Shown here in pieces: positions 9,163 to 17,629 of a stretch of 64,000 bases of DNA. Position numbers and translations under genes: made by a program. Numbering within the stretch: position 1 is the stretch's first letter; each line of letters starts with the position of its first letter. The DNA is from GCA-2687025 sp964473525 (GTDB taxonomy: Bacteria; Poribacteria; WGA-4E; GCA-2687025). Below the pieces are notes generated by a model. That model saw nothing but the letters and a program-made list of their open reading frames with translations. It was not told the origin of the DNA and searched no databases. The DNA is taken from assembly GCA_964473525.1 (NCBI GenBank), contig CAYYPK010000026.1, positions 1-64,000 on the forward strand, in the 5' to 3' direction.

Positions 9163-10755
9163 CTAGCGTCGTCGCACCCACACTCCGACGCCTACTACCG
9201 TGATGAGCAGCGGCATGAACAGCATCGTCACGCCGATGAGCATGAACCCCTCCGCGCGCGACATGGTCGGAGCCAGCCTGCGGTCGGAAGCGTCCTTGGG
9301 CGCGATGGCGATAAGATCCTCCTGCAATGCGAGCCAGTTGACGGCGTTCAGGAAGAAGTCGCCGCCACCAAGGGCGTAGAGGCTGTTCGACGCGAAGTCC
9401 GAGTCGCCAATGACGACGAATCGCGCGCCCGTCTTCGAGACGTCGAAGCCGTCGGCCGCCGTCGGCGCGGACGCTACGCCGAACGTCACCGGGCCGGGTA
9501 GATCGCCGGGCTGTAGGCGGGGCGGCGATGTCTCGAAGTCCGTCTCGCCCCACGCGGCGGTGTTGCTGTCGGTGGTCTGCACCAGCGGAGTGACACGCCT
9601 GCCCTCCGGCCCGGCGGATGCCTCGCGCACCGAGCACGCCATACGGAACGGCACCGATCGGCTCTGACGACGGAACGACTCGGTGATCTGGTGCGGCTCG
9701 AACTGCCCGGCCGGTATGGTGGCGTCGTTGAAGGCGTGGTTCATGATGTCGATGACGATGTCGTTCCCAACGTCGATGCCCCACCGCCGTAGCCACCGAC
9801 GCACCGAGTCCAGCTTGTCGTTCGGCGGGTCCAGCAGCGCGAGAACTCGGCCGCCGTTCTTGGCGTACGTGTCCAACGCTGAGATCTCGCTGGAGTCGAG
9901 GGGCATCCGTGGCCCGGCGATGACGACAACCGTGGCGTCGGATGGCACGCGCACGGGTGACTGCTGCCGCAGAGCCACCGGAGCGACGATGTAGTTCTGC
10001 TTGCGCAGAGCCTCGACGGCATCGTAGTAGGACGTCTGGTCCCCGCTGCTGATGGGGCGCTCGTCGTGTCCCGTCAGCCAGTAGACCTTCGGCATCTCTT
10101 CACGGGTCAGCTTCAGAAGCGTCGCCGTAAACTCCGTCTCCGTGACCGTGTTCGTCGTCTCGCGGCGGTCTCCGGTCTGGAACACGACCGTGCTCTCGTA
10201 CTCGACGCCGTACGCCGACGCGCGCTGCGCGTTCGTGTAGGGATCCACGATCTCGAAGCTGAACAGGTCGCGATTCTCGCGGCGGTACAGCGTCAGCAGG
10301 TCGCGCGCGCGGATGCCATCCTGCCCTCGGAAGTCGTCGAGGTCGCTGGTGAAGAAGCCGACGACCTCGACCGAGTCGTCGAGTCCCTGGACCACCTGTA
10401 CCGACTGCTCGGACAGGGTGTGGAACTTCTCCTCGGTGAAGTCGTACTGGATGTCGAGCAGCGACGACGCGTACATGTTCAGGATGACTGCGATCCCGAG
10501 CACCAGGAGCACGCTGAGCGCGACGACCGCGCCGTATGTCGCGCTCCGGCTGGCGAGCACCCGCGCGGTCTGCGTCCTGAAGACCAGCACGGTGCCCGCA
10601 ATATCCGCGACCGCCAGGACGAGCCACACGTACGGCCACGGGCTGGACCAGCCACTGCCCAGCAACGCGACTACACTACCGACCAGCAGCACGATTCCGC
10701 TGCCGAAGCCAAGGATCGGCGCCACGTTGCGTTCCGCGCGATCGAGTCTACGCAT
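9163..10755 (-). CDS. gldG: GldG-type ABC exporter auxiliary protein
   Basis: The 530-residue protein has three N-terminal membrane segments (about 12-35, 40-60 and 75-95), a large extracytoplasmic region and a C-terminal membrane anchor (F-M-L-I-G-V-T-M-L-F-M-P-L-L-I-T-V). The motif D-F-T-E-E-K-F-H-T-L-S-E-Q and later V-Y-W-L-T-G-H-D-E-R, V-V-V-I-A-G-P and V-I-G-D-S-D-F are characteristic of the GldG/ABC-transporter-auxiliary family (DUF4350-like DITF fold). Its start lies 6 bases after the permease stop, completing an ATPase-permease-GldG unit. In Bacteroidetes GldAFG is tied to gliding; elsewhere the same trio is widespread with unknown cargo. Confidence 0.88.
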   Translation of the reverse strand: MRRLDRAERNVAPILGFGSGIVLLVGSVVALLGSGWSSPWPYVWLVLAVADIAGTVLVFRTQTARVLASRSATYGAVVALSVLLVLGIAVILNMYASSLLDIQYDFTEEKFHTLSEQSVQVVQGLDDSVEVVGFFTSDLDDFRGQDGIRARDLLTLYRRENRDLFSFEIVDPYTNAQRASAYGVEYESTVVFQTGDRRETTNTVTETEFTATLLKLTREEMPKVYWLTGHDERPISSGDQTSYYDAVEALRKQNYIVAPVALRQQSPVRVPSDATVVVIAGPRMPLDSSEISALDTYAKNGGRVLALLDPPNDKLDSVRRWLRRWGIDVGNDIVIDIMNHAFNDATIPAGQFEPHQITESFRRQSRSVPFRMACSVREASAGPEGRRVTPLVQTTDSNTAAWGETDFETSPPRLQPGDLPGPVTFGVASAPTAADGFDVSKTGARFVVIGDSDFASNSLYALGGGDFFLNAVNWLALQEDLIAIAPKDASDRRLAPTMSRAEGFMLIGVTMLFMPLLITVVGVGVWVRRR

Positions 10756-10761
10756 GGTCGC

Positions 10762-11511
10762 TTACCTCCACCGGCCGGAGACGATGGACGTCACGGTGAG
10801 GAACAGACAGACGGTCGTGAACGTCGCGTAGAAGAACACGTCCTTCAGCACGATCACGCCTCGTGTGAATTCCTCGAGATGTTGTTGCAGGGACAGGTAG
10901 ACGATGCCGGAGCGGAGGGTCTTGTACGCCTCGAAGCTACCGATCGACTGCGGCAGGAACGTGATGACCCAGAGAAGCAGTCCGATCCCGAACGTCATGA
11001 CAGCGGCGACGATCTGGTTGCGCGTTGTCGAGGACGCCAGCAGACCGAGGGAGATGAGGCACGCCCCAAGGAGCAGCAAACCCAGGTAGCCTGTCACGAT
11101 GGGCCCGTTGTCAGGATTGCCGTACCGGTGCACGTAGAGCGGATACGGCGCGGTCGCCGCCAACATGACCACGAGCAGCGTCCAGCTGGCCGCGAACTTC
11201 CCAAGCACGATCTCCACCTCGCGCACCGGCGCGGTGATGAGCAACTCCATCGTGCCGGATCGCTTCTCCTCCGCGAACGTGCGCATTGTCAGCACGGGCG
11301 TCACGAGCACGAGGATCATGCTCATCGTCTGCAGCATGCCCGCCATGAGTTCCGTCGGAGCGTTCGGCACACGCGCCTGAGCGAAGTAGGAGAACGCGGA
11401 CCAGAAGAAGAAGCCGCACACGAACAGGAACGGGATGAGCACGAAGTAGGCGATGGGCGACACGAAGTAGGCGTACAGCTCGCGCCGGTAGATGGCGGCG
11501 ACGTTCCTCAT
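10762..11511 (-). CDS. gldF: ABC-2 type permease, GldF-like
   Basis: The 249-residue protein has six hydrophobic segments and the ABC-2 signature E-L-Y-A-Y-F-V-S-P-I-A-Y near the N-terminus and F-A-E-E-K-R-S-G-T-M-E-L-L in the first cytoplasmic loop. The start is set at 11511: its ATG overlaps the upstream ATPase stop as ATGA and ggaggag precedes it. The frame remains open upstream, but that part lies antiparallel in phase over the ATPase gene and is not translated. It forms the membrane channel for the GldA/GldG partners. Confidence 0.9.
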   Translation of the reverse strand: MRNVAAIYRRELYAYFVSPIAYFVLIPFLFVCGFFFWSAFSYFAQARVPNAPTELMAGMLQTMSMILVLVTPVLTMRTFAEEKRSGTMELLITAPVREVEIVLGKFAASWTLLVVMLAATAPYPLYVHRYGNPDNGPIVTGYLGLLLLGACLISLGLLASSTTRNQIVAAVMTFGIGLLLWVITFLPQSIGSFEAYKTLRSGIVYLSLQQHLEEFTRGVIVLKDVFFYATFTTVCLFLTVTSIVSGRWR

Positions 11512-12509
11512 TCGCTCTCCTCCGCGTCGGCGACCGTCTCGGTTTGCGTTAGGTCCAGGAAGAGACGCTCCAGGGAGGGTCGCGCTTCGCGGAGCTCCAG
11601 CAGGTCTGCCCCGGACCCCAACGTGGCGCGGGCGATGCTGGCGCGATGGTCCTCTCCCGCCACCGTCGTCACGGTGAGCGCGAGCGTACCGTTCGTCCTC
11701 TGTTCCGCCACGTCGGTGACGCCTCCCAGCGAGCGCAGCGCCGCCGCCGTGCCATCCGCAGCGCCGGCCACCTCCACCCGCACGGTGCGGGTTCCGTCGT
11801 AGACGATGGCATCGCCGCCGGGCGTCCGTACCGCGGCCACCTCGCCGGACGAGTCCAGGTCGATGTCGCCTACGATTCCGCCGCGATTGATGACGAGCAG
11901 CCGCCGGCAGCTCATCTGCGCCTCGGCGAGGATGTGCGTGCTGAGTATCACGGTCTTGTCCTCGCCGAGCTCTCGGAGCAGTTCGCGTATCTCGATGATC
12001 TGGCCGGGGTCGAGCCCGCTGGTGGGTTCGTCGAAGATGAGGACGGTAGGATCGTGGATGAGCGCCTGCGCGATGCCGACGCGCTGGCGGTACCCCTTCG
12101 ACAGATGCCCCGCCGTGCGCGAGCGCATGTGTTCGAGCCCGCACACACCGAGCACGTGCGCCAAGCGCGCGGGCATGTCGGACTTGGCGATGCCCTTGAT
12201 CGTCCCGGCGAACCGAAGGTACGCCTCGACCGTCATCTCTGGGTAAACCGGTGGGGTCTCGGGCAGGTATCCCACTTGACGGCGCACCGCGAGGGAGTCC
12301 TGAAGGACGTCCGCGCCCGCTACCCTCGCGACGCCATCGGTCGCGGGCATGCTGCACGTTAGCACGCGCATGGTCGTCGTCTTGCCAGCGCCGTTCGGCC
12401 CCAGAAATCCGACGACTTCGCCCGCCTGCATGGAGAACGAGACGTCCTCAATGCCGATGTAGCTGCCGTAGTATTTGGTGAGGTTCTCGACCTGTACCAT
12501 TGCCGTCAT
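11508..12509 (-). CDS. gldA: ABC transporter ATP-binding protein, GldA-like
   Basis: This 333-residue ATPase has a Walker A (G-P-N-G-A-G-K-T-T-T), signature L-S-K-G-Y-R-Q-R, Walker B V-L-I-F-D-E-P-T-S-G-L-D-P and the H-loop L-S-T-H. About 100 extra C-terminal residues follow the ATPase core, as in other single-copy ABC-2 ATPases of this type. The start ATG at 12509 has ggaga upstream; an internal ATG at 12500 is the alternative. It leads a three-gene operon with the GldF-like permease (4-base overlap) and GldG. Confidence 0.93.
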   Translation of the reverse strand: MTAMVQVENLTKYYGSYIGIEDVSFSMQAGEVVGFLGPNGAGKTTTMRVLTCSMPATDGVARVAGADVLQDSLAVRRQVGYLPETPPVYPEMTVEAYLRFAGTIKGIAKSDMPARLAHVLGVCGLEHMRSRTAGHLSKGYRQRVGIAQALIHDPTVLIFDEPTSGLDPGQIIEIRELLRELGEDKTVILSTHILAEAQMSCRRLLVINRGGIVGDIDLDSSGEVAAVRTPGGDAIVYDGTRTVRVEVAGAADGTAAALRSLGGVTDVAEQRTNGTLALTVTTVAGEDHRASIARATLGSGADLLELREARPSLERLFLDLTQTETVADAEESE

Positions 12510-12558
12510 GGGCGATCTCCCCGACCACGAGGCGGGTGTGCTTGCGTGGGCGCGTCTG

Positions 12559-13617
12559 TCATAGACCCTCGTTCAGCGACGCGATCTGTGTCCACGGGTC
12601 GTCGTCGTGTCGGCGATACAGTACGCTGACCGCTAGCCTCGCTCCGTCCAGTTCGGCGGCGCCTAGGGCGACGTCGATGGCGCGCGTCTCCTCCGCCTTC
12701 AGCCGGTCATCGCCCGCCTTGCCTTCGATGACGGCGCCAGCGGCATCCAACGGGTGAGTATACAACTTCACGTCGCTATGAAGCACCTCGCCATCGGCCG
12801 CCGTAATGAGTATACCGAGTTGCATCGCCCTGAGCGGAGCCCCTGGCACGGAGTGCGCCGCGGAATTCATGACGTATACCGTGATGCCCGAGTCCGTGCG
12901 CTCGTAGTCGAGACGTAGCGCGGCCTCCAGCCATGCCTGGCTCCGCGATCCGTAGAAGGCGTGCGATCCACCGCGTTTCGTCCTGCGGCTGAACCTGGAC
13001 GGCTTCCGGTTCGTCTCGGGCATGTGGCATCGCTGGCACGTCTCGGCCTGGCGCGCTGACTGGCTGCCTCGGTACTCCGTAACGAGATCGTGCGCGGCGA
13101 CCGACTGCTGCCCGTGGCAGCTTTCACACACCGTCACGCGTCGCGTGTAGAGCGCCAGGTCGCGCTGCACCGCGTGGAACGGAGACGGGTCGGAGCCAGG
13201 TCCGTGCATCTTGCCTTCAGGCCCCAGGTGACACGCAAGGCAGTCGACGCCGCTGTCGCGGTACTCGTCGCGCAGTTCCGGCGCCTTGCCCATGCCGGTG
13301 ATGTGGAGCGGCTTGGGCGCGTGGCACGGGTCACAGGCCGTTGGGAAGTCGTAGCGCACTCGCGCCTTCTGGTAGAGTTCGCTCGTCCACGCCTTCGCGT
13401 GGCCGGACTCTTCCCACTCGCCCCATATCTCCGGGTGGCAGTCGGCGCACTCCCCATCGACGAGATGCCCACGCATGTCGGCGGCCGTGGGTAGGTCTCG
13501 TTGAGCGTACACAACGTAGGCCCCCGAAGCGACGGCCGCGAAGGCGGCCACGACGGCGACACGCCACGCGAGGGGGCGTGCGCGCCAGCCGAGGGGAGTG
13601 GAGGTGCTGCGCCGCAT
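12559..13617 (-). CDS. Pentahaem cytochrome c (c554-like), exported
   Basis: The 352-residue protein has an N-terminal signal/anchor (about 18-38) and five C-x-x-C-H haem sites: C-A-D-C-H, C-D-P-C-H, C-L-A-C-H, C-E-S-C-H and C-Q-R-C-H, all within roughly residues 57-200. This spacing resembles cytochrome c554/multihaem redox proteins. The remaining 140 residues form a haem-free beta-rich domain (V-Y-V-M-N-S-A-A-H-S-V-P). It should carry electrons in the periplasm. It starts 3 bases after the stop of the PhyH gene and ends 49 bases before gldA, so it sits inside one minus-strand operon. The redox partner is unknown. Confidence 0.88.
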   Translation of the reverse strand: MRRSTSTPLGWRARPLAWRVAVVAAFAAVASGAYVVYAQRDLPTAADMRGHLVDGECADCHPEIWGEWEESGHAKAWTSELYQKARVRYDFPTACDPCHAPKPLHITGMGKAPELRDEYRDSGVDCLACHLGPEGKMHGPGSDPSPFHAVQRDLALYTRRVTVCESCHGQQSVAAHDLVTEYRGSQSARQAETCQRCHMPETNRKPSRFSRRTKRGGSHAFYGSRSQAWLEAALRLDYERTDSGITVYVMNSAAHSVPGAPLRAMQLGILITAADGEVLHSDVKLYTHPLDAAGAVIEGKAGDDRLKAEETRAIDVALGAAELDGARLAVSVLYRRHDDDPWTQIASLNEGL

Positions 13618-13620
13618 GCC

Positions 13621-14454
13621 CTAGCTGTTCGGCCCCCGGTACGCGCCGAGGTAGTCGAAGGGCTCGACGACGAAGTCCGCATGCGGGTCTACCGCGCTGC
13701 CTTCGAACGCCTCCTCGCAGCCGGTGACATACCGGAGCGCGCGACCCCGGCGGAGGAAGCCAGCGTTGTGGACAAGCGCGACCATGTGACGTGGCACGTC
13801 CGACCGGTTCGGGACGCCACGGTGCCACAGACGCATGTCTCGAATGAGCGCGGCGCCCTTCTTGGTTTCGCCCCGCACGGGCGGTACCTCGGCACGCCGA
13901 GTCTCTTCATCGGCGTCGTCGATCCGTCGCCCGACATCGCCCACGAGGTGCGTGCCCGGCCACAGTTCGATGGCGCCGTCGTCGGCGCTGACGTCGCGTA
14001 GGGCGAAGTTCACCACCACCGTCGCTGTTGGGTGCGACGGGTTCAGGTCGGGCCACAGGTGACCGGTGTCCATGTGCAGCGGCTGCTTGCCACTGCCCGG
14101 ACAGTTCGTGTTGCCGTTATAGAAGCTGTTGTACGCGCCCTCGCCTAGCAACGCGACCGTCACCTGGTTCGTGATGGGATTCGCGACGATGTCCGGGAAG
14201 ATGTAAGGGGCGTGAGGTGGCGCGCCCTGCTGCAGGTGGTGAGGTATGCGACCAGCCCCGCCCCACTGCTCACGGCCTACGAGGATGTTCGTGTCCTCCG
14301 TCATCTTCTCGCGCAGCGCGTCGAGGTTGTCGTGATCGACGATGTCCTCGAGGACGACGTAGCCGTCATCGTGAATTGCCCGGATGGCCTGGGACAGCCG
14401 CGCCTCTGACAACCCTCCGGCCGACATCTCTTGCGGCGTAACGCTTATCTCCAT
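13621..14454 (-). CDS. Phytanoyl-CoA dioxygenase (PhyH) family protein
   Basis: The 277-residue protein is a Fe(II)/2-oxoglutarate oxygenase of the PhyH family with an intact facial triad: H-M-D in Q-P-L-H-M-D-T-G-H and the distal histidine in R-L-W-H-R-G, followed by R in N-R-S-D-V-P-R for the cosubstrate. The N-terminal I-H-D-D-G-Y-V-V-L-E-D is the usual family opening. The start at 14454 is set by gggagg 5 bases upstream; the frame is open for 101 more codons without sensible content. The start is the first of the run leading to the cytochrome and Gld genes. The substrate is unknown. Confidence 0.9.
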   Translation of the reverse strand: MEISVTPQEMSAGGLSEARLSQAIRAIHDDGYVVLEDIVDHDNLDALREKMTEDTNILVGREQWGGAGRIPHHLQQGAPPHAPYIFPDIVANPITNQVTVALLGEGAYNSFYNGNTNCPGSGKQPLHMDTGHLWPDLNPSHPTATVVVNFALRDVSADDGAIELWPGTHLVGDVGRRIDDADEETRRAEVPPVRGETKKGAALIRDMRLWHRGVPNRSDVPRHMVALVHNAGFLRRGRALRYVTGCEEAFEGSAVDPHADFVVEPFDYLGAYRGPNS

Positions 14455-14859
14455 CGTCGCCTCCCGTGAGCAGGTACCCAGCGTCGATCCAGACGGCAAT
14501 CGACACCGACGAGGATACCAACTCGCGCCGCGCGGGTCGAGGGCCGGCATCGCAGGCGTTCCCAACACCGATCCTACTCGTGCCGCCAGCAACGCACGCC
14601 GTCGTTCCCTGCGGCGTGCGGCGGAGGCGAGTCGTGAGATCGGGCAGGCTGTGGGCATCGGTCGCGGCGCCCTGGACGGCTGCCTACGGAAGCGACATGC
14701 CACTGACGTGGCTCCGCGTCCAGGAGACCCAACATGGGTGGCGTGTCCGCACGGCATCTCTCACCCCGCAGCGACGCGGCGCAGAGCACGTCGACGCCGG
14801 TGGGCGTGCCCGCCCACCTGGGCCCGACGTGGTGTGGCTCGGCGGGACGTAGCCGGAAG
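14455..14859. other. 405-base region without a convincing gene
   Basis: The region lies upstream of the PhyH operon and downstream of the lipoprotein gene, both on the minus strand, so it should carry the PhyH promoter. Overlapping frames on the plus strand (for example 14466-14852) are rich in arginine, have no ribosome site and no recognisable content. I see no repeat, RNA or clear terminator. Confidence 0.45.
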
Positions 14860-15558
14860 TCAGTCCTCGGGATCGGGCACGTAACCCCCGTCCTTCAGGT
14901 ACCTGTATTTGTCCTCTATCGCATTGCCTAGATCTTCGTCAGCCATCACCTCGGCCCACGTCAGACCCTCCCGGTCCATGATTGCCGCGCGCAGTTCATT
15001 CAGCGTCATTCCGCTGGGCGGGTACCATCTGCCATCCTGTGGCTCAGCCTTGCGCTGGGCCTGTGCCCGCGAGCGGCGTGGGCTGTCGCCTCCCCTGGCG
15101 CCCAGGACGGAGGCGTCGAACTCGACCGTCACGTCGTCGACGCCGTCGCCGACTAGGCGCACTGATCGGCCGCCAATCGACGCGACCGCGTAGCCATCTC
15201 CCACCTCTCCGCCGACCTGGACGTACAGCCCGGCGGGTCGGTCCTGCCGGGTGACAAGCGCTCTCGGCCCATCTGGGTGCTGGACGATCCCGGCCAGGCC
15301 GAACGGATGCTCTCGCGACTCTTCCCACCCCAGAGGTCGGAACAGGTTGTCCTTGGCGATGGTTCCGTAGCCCGTGGGCGATTCGGTCGCCTCCTGCACG
15401 GCCGCGCGCGTGGGCTCGCGCCCGCGCGCGTTCCACCGTGTTGTCCGCTGAGCAGGCGCCCGCTTGGAGTCGTTACGCGCGCTCTCGGCTGTGGATCGGC
15501 CGCATCCCGCGAGCAGTCCGGCAGCGGCCAGAAGAGCCACGGTCCGTGTGAGCCGCAT
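14860..15558 (-). CDS. Lipoprotein with GspC/PilP-like domain (intact paralogue)
   Basis: The start at 15558 gives 232 residues with a lipoprotein signal (L-L-A-A-A-G-L-L-A-G-C), so it should be anchored by its cysteine. The middle part has K-D-N-L-F-R-P-L-G-W, P-R-A-L-V-T, G-L-Y-V-Q-V-G-G-E-V-G-D-G-Y-A-V-A-S-I-G-G-R-S-V-R-L. This resembles the beta domain of PilP/GspC pilus and type II secretion proteins, though that is fold-level inference. A C-terminal helical part (L-N-E-L-R-A-A-I, E-D-K-Y-R-Y-L-K) follows. A ggag site lies upstream of 15558. The gene immediately upstream (15594-16312) is a close, frameshifted copy. No pilus or secretion genes are nearby. Confidence 0.7.
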   Translation of the reverse strand: MRLTRTVALLAAAGLLAGCGRSTAESARNDSKRAPAQRTTRWNARGREPTRAAVQEATESPTGYGTIAKDNLFRPLGWEESREHPFGLAGIVQHPDGPRALVTRQDRPAGLYVQVGGEVGDGYAVASIGGRSVRLVGDGVDDVTVEFDASVLGARGGDSPRRSRAQAQRKAEPQDGRWYPPSGMTLNELRAAIMDREGLTWAEVMADEDLGNAIEDKYRYLKDGGYVPDPED

Positions 15559-15593
15559 CAGCCAGTCTCCGTCCCCGCAGCGCATGCGGCCGG

Positions 15594-16312
15594 CTACCGC
15601 CAATGCTGCGCATCATCCGGCACGTAGCCGTCCTCTTTGAGATACTGGTACTTCCCACCGATTTCCTCGGCGAGCTCGGGATCGCGGTACATGTCAGCCA
15701 TCCTCAGACCCTCGCGATCGGGGATGGCGAGGATGAGCTCCTCCTCGGACAGGCCGCGCTCGGATACCACGCCGCCGCGCCGGCGCCATGTCGCGTATCC
15801 AGGGGCGGGCCGCCTCCCCTCCCGGGCGCCGCGCCTCGCGAGCCGACCACACTCGGGTCGAGCTCAAGCGTCACCTCACCAAGCGCGCCGCCCGCAAGCG
15901 TGACGGTCCTGCCACCGATGCTCAGCACGGCGTAGCCGCCGCCGACGTCCCCGCCGACCTGCACGTACAGACCTGACGGTCGGTCGCCGCGCGTGATGAG
16001 GGCCCGGGGCCCGTCCGGCCGTGGCGCGATCCCCGCGAGCCCGAACGGGCCGTGGCGCGGCTCTTCCCATCCCAGTGGCCGGAACACGTTCGCTTCGGCG
16101 ATCCCGCGGTGGTGCCCCAGAACCACGGCGGCCTGCCGCTCAGCCACGTGCGGCCCGGCACGCGGCTGAGCGTTGCCCTCGTAGCGTTTCGCCCGGATCG
16201 CGTGGCGGCGGGCGACATCAGTATTCGGGGTGGGGTCTGCGTCCGCGGCAGTGCCACAGGCGCCAGCCAAAATACATGTGACAGCCATCAATAAGATAGT
16301 TACCACCCGCAC
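15594..16312 (-). pseudogene. Frameshifted paralogue of the GspC/PilP-like lipoprotein
   Basis: The frame begins at GTG 16312 with ggagg 8 bases upstream and encodes a signal ending I-L-A-G-A-C, then a domain nearly matching its downstream neighbour (N-V-F-R-P-L-G-W-E-E, P-F-G-L-A-G-I, G-L-Y-V-Q-V-G-G-D-V-G-G-G-Y-A-V). After W-Y-P the frame diverges into low-complexity residues and stops at 15704. Shifting by one base at about 15761/15762 restores E-R-G-L-S-E-E-E-L, A-I-P-D-R-E-G-L, K-Y-Q-Y-L-K-E-D-G-Y-V-P-D to a TAG at 15594, which aligns without gaps to the intact copy. A single missing base explains it: either a real mutation or a sequence error. Confidence 0.75.
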
Positions 16313-16413
16313 AGCGTTGCCCTCCAGGCCGTCTCTGCAACCGGGCAGCCAACCACCATACGCCCCGCTCGCGGGCACAGTCGCTCGGGACGGCCGGCAC
16401 GCCGGGTCTGCCC

Positions 16414-16701
16414 TCAACCGCGCGGCAGCGTGTCCTCTGGCCGCTGCTCAGCGGCAACGGCCTCGGTCTGCCGGTCGTGTCTGTCGATGAGCAGGTCCGC
16501 CATCATCTCGCGTAGCTGCGTCATCTCCTCGCGCATCTCCGCCACCTGCTGCCGATCGGTGGCGCGGAGCGCGGAATTCATCTCGTCGCGTCTCTCCTTG
16601 CGCGTGCGAAGCAAGCGCCCGATAAGGACGCTGAATCCGATGCCCACCAGCGCCAGGTGCTCGAGGATGAACAGGAATATCGTGAATTCGTCGTGGTCCA
16701 A
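16414..16701 (-). CDS. Small membrane protein with coiled coil (95 aa), copy 1
   Basis: The protein has one N-terminal membrane helix (F-L-F-I-L-E-H-L-A-L-V-G-I-G-F-S-V-L-I) and then a charged region containing a coiled-coil stretch with E-M-R-E-E-M-T-Q-L-R-E-M-M-A-D-L-L-I-D. It starts at TTG 16701, supported by aggag 7 bases upstream. It is clearly paralogous to the gene at 16840-17160, which has the same E-H-L and E-M-T-Q-M-R-E-M-M-A-E-L-L-L-D motifs. No named family is recognised. Confidence 0.65.
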   Translation of the reverse strand: MDHDEFTIFLFILEHLALVGIGFSVLIGRLLRTRKERRDEMNSALRATDRQQVAEMREEMTQLREMMADLLIDRHDRQTEAVAAEQRPEDTLPRG

Positions 16702-16839
16702 GGTGCGTCTCCTAGCTCTGACGCGCAGCGTCGATGCCCGCCGCGCCCGGCCCTGCTCGGGGGCGGCCGACGCCGCTGCGGCCTCTGCGGCGTGCTGGCC
16801 ATCCGCGGCTGAAGTCGTCTCCCGCAGCCACGCCTGCGC

Positions 16840-17160
16840 CTACCGCACAGCCCGAGTCGGCGTGTCCGCCGTGTCGTTCGATGCCCCGACCTCGCCCGGA
16901 CGTTCGCGCGACCCCGAGGCGTCGGCGGCTGCGTGCATGTCGAGGAGAAGCTCCGCCATCATCTCGCGCATCTGGGTCATCTCGTCGTGCACGCTGGCTA
17001 TCTGGCGCTGGGCGTCGGCGGCCTGCGCAACGGCATCTCCCTCGTCCGCCCTCTCTCTGCGCTCTCTCGCCCATCGCGTCAGTATCACGATGGCCACGAT
17101 GCCGCCGACAACGAGATGCTCGAGGATGAAGACGAGTAAGAGCGCTTCATCGCCGTTCAT
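16840..17160 (-). CDS. Small membrane protein with coiled coil (106 aa), copy 2
   Basis: This 106-residue protein has a single N-terminal membrane segment (L-L-L-V-F-I-L-E-H-L-V-V-G-G-I-V-A-I-V-I-L) and a coiled-coil-prone region with D-E-M-T-Q-M-R-E-M-M-A-E-L-L-L-D. A strong ribosome site (caggagg) precedes ATG 17160. It is a duplicate of the gene 138 bases downstream, and the four genes 14860-17160 form two adjacent pairs on one strand. A candidate promoter lies at 17324-17352. The function is unknown; the shared E-H-L-x-x-x-G motif in the membrane helix may mediate helix packing. Confidence 0.7.
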   Translation of the reverse strand: MNGDEALLLVFILEHLVVGGIVAIVILTRWARERRERADEGDAVAQAADAQRQIASVHDEMTQMREMMAELLLDMHAAADASGSRERPGEVGASNDTADTPTRAVR

Positions 17161-17629
17161 GGCTTCGCCTCCTGAGGGCCGCCACGCCCGACTGCCACAA
17201 TCGTGCTCGCGCGCCAGGCGTCCGTCTGCGCGCAGCTTCTGCCGGGAGCCGCGTGCGCTCGCCGAGTTCCACCGCGTATCCCGGCCTCCGCCGCCGCATC
17301 GGTTGGCGGCACCAGCTTACACTAGGATAACCGACACCTACACATTGCGCAATGCCCATGTGCCATTTGTGGCGTATGGGGCGCTATATGGGCCTTATGC
17401 AGAAGTCGGCACTCCATGTTGCGGCCGACGCACGGCTCGAAAGGCCAGCCGGGCCCGTCTCGGCGTCTCGTCGTGCCGCGCGTGCTGGCGTGTCTGCCAA
17501 ACCGGCTCGGCCGACCGAGTGGGCGGCAGGCGCAGGCGGAGCCGCGAGCTCGCATTGCAGAGCCACGGCACGATCCCATAGAATGCCCGCCACCTACATG
17601 CGGCGACACCAAGAGGGAAACAGAAGACG
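17161..17629. other. 469-base divergent intergenic region
   Basis: It separates the minus-strand small membrane genes from the plus-strand DUF2961 gene. An AT-richer patch around 17320-17405 contains the palindrome ttgcgcaa (17345-17352) and the candidate minus-strand promoter listed separately. No gene is convincing here: the longer frames on both strands run into the start of the DUF2961 gene or are arginine-rich shadows. Confidence 0.5.
17324..17352 (-). promoter_or_regulatory. Candidate sigma-70-type promoter for the small membrane gene pair
   Basis: On the minus strand, TTGCGC (17352-17347) and TATCCT (17329-17324) are separated by 17 bases, 164 bases upstream of the ATG at 17160. The match to consensus is partial (4 of 6 in the -10). 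Confidence 0.4.

Noticed and set aside
10066..11802. 578-codon plus-strand frame opposite the Gld genes
   Set aside because: Charged, low-complexity shadow of the real minus-strand genes with no family content.
11512..12357. Long upstream extension of the GldF permease frame
   Set aside because: It overlaps the ABC ATPase gene in another phase and has arginine-rich shadow content; the ATGA junction and ribosome site at 11511 mark the real start.
14455..14757. 101-codon N-terminal extension of the PhyH gene at 13621
   Set aside because: No domain content, and the ggagg-type site at 14454 fits the conserved start.
14466..14852. 128-codon plus-strand frame in the gap upstream of PhyH
   Set aside because: No ribosome site, no recognisable motif and only weak codon bias.
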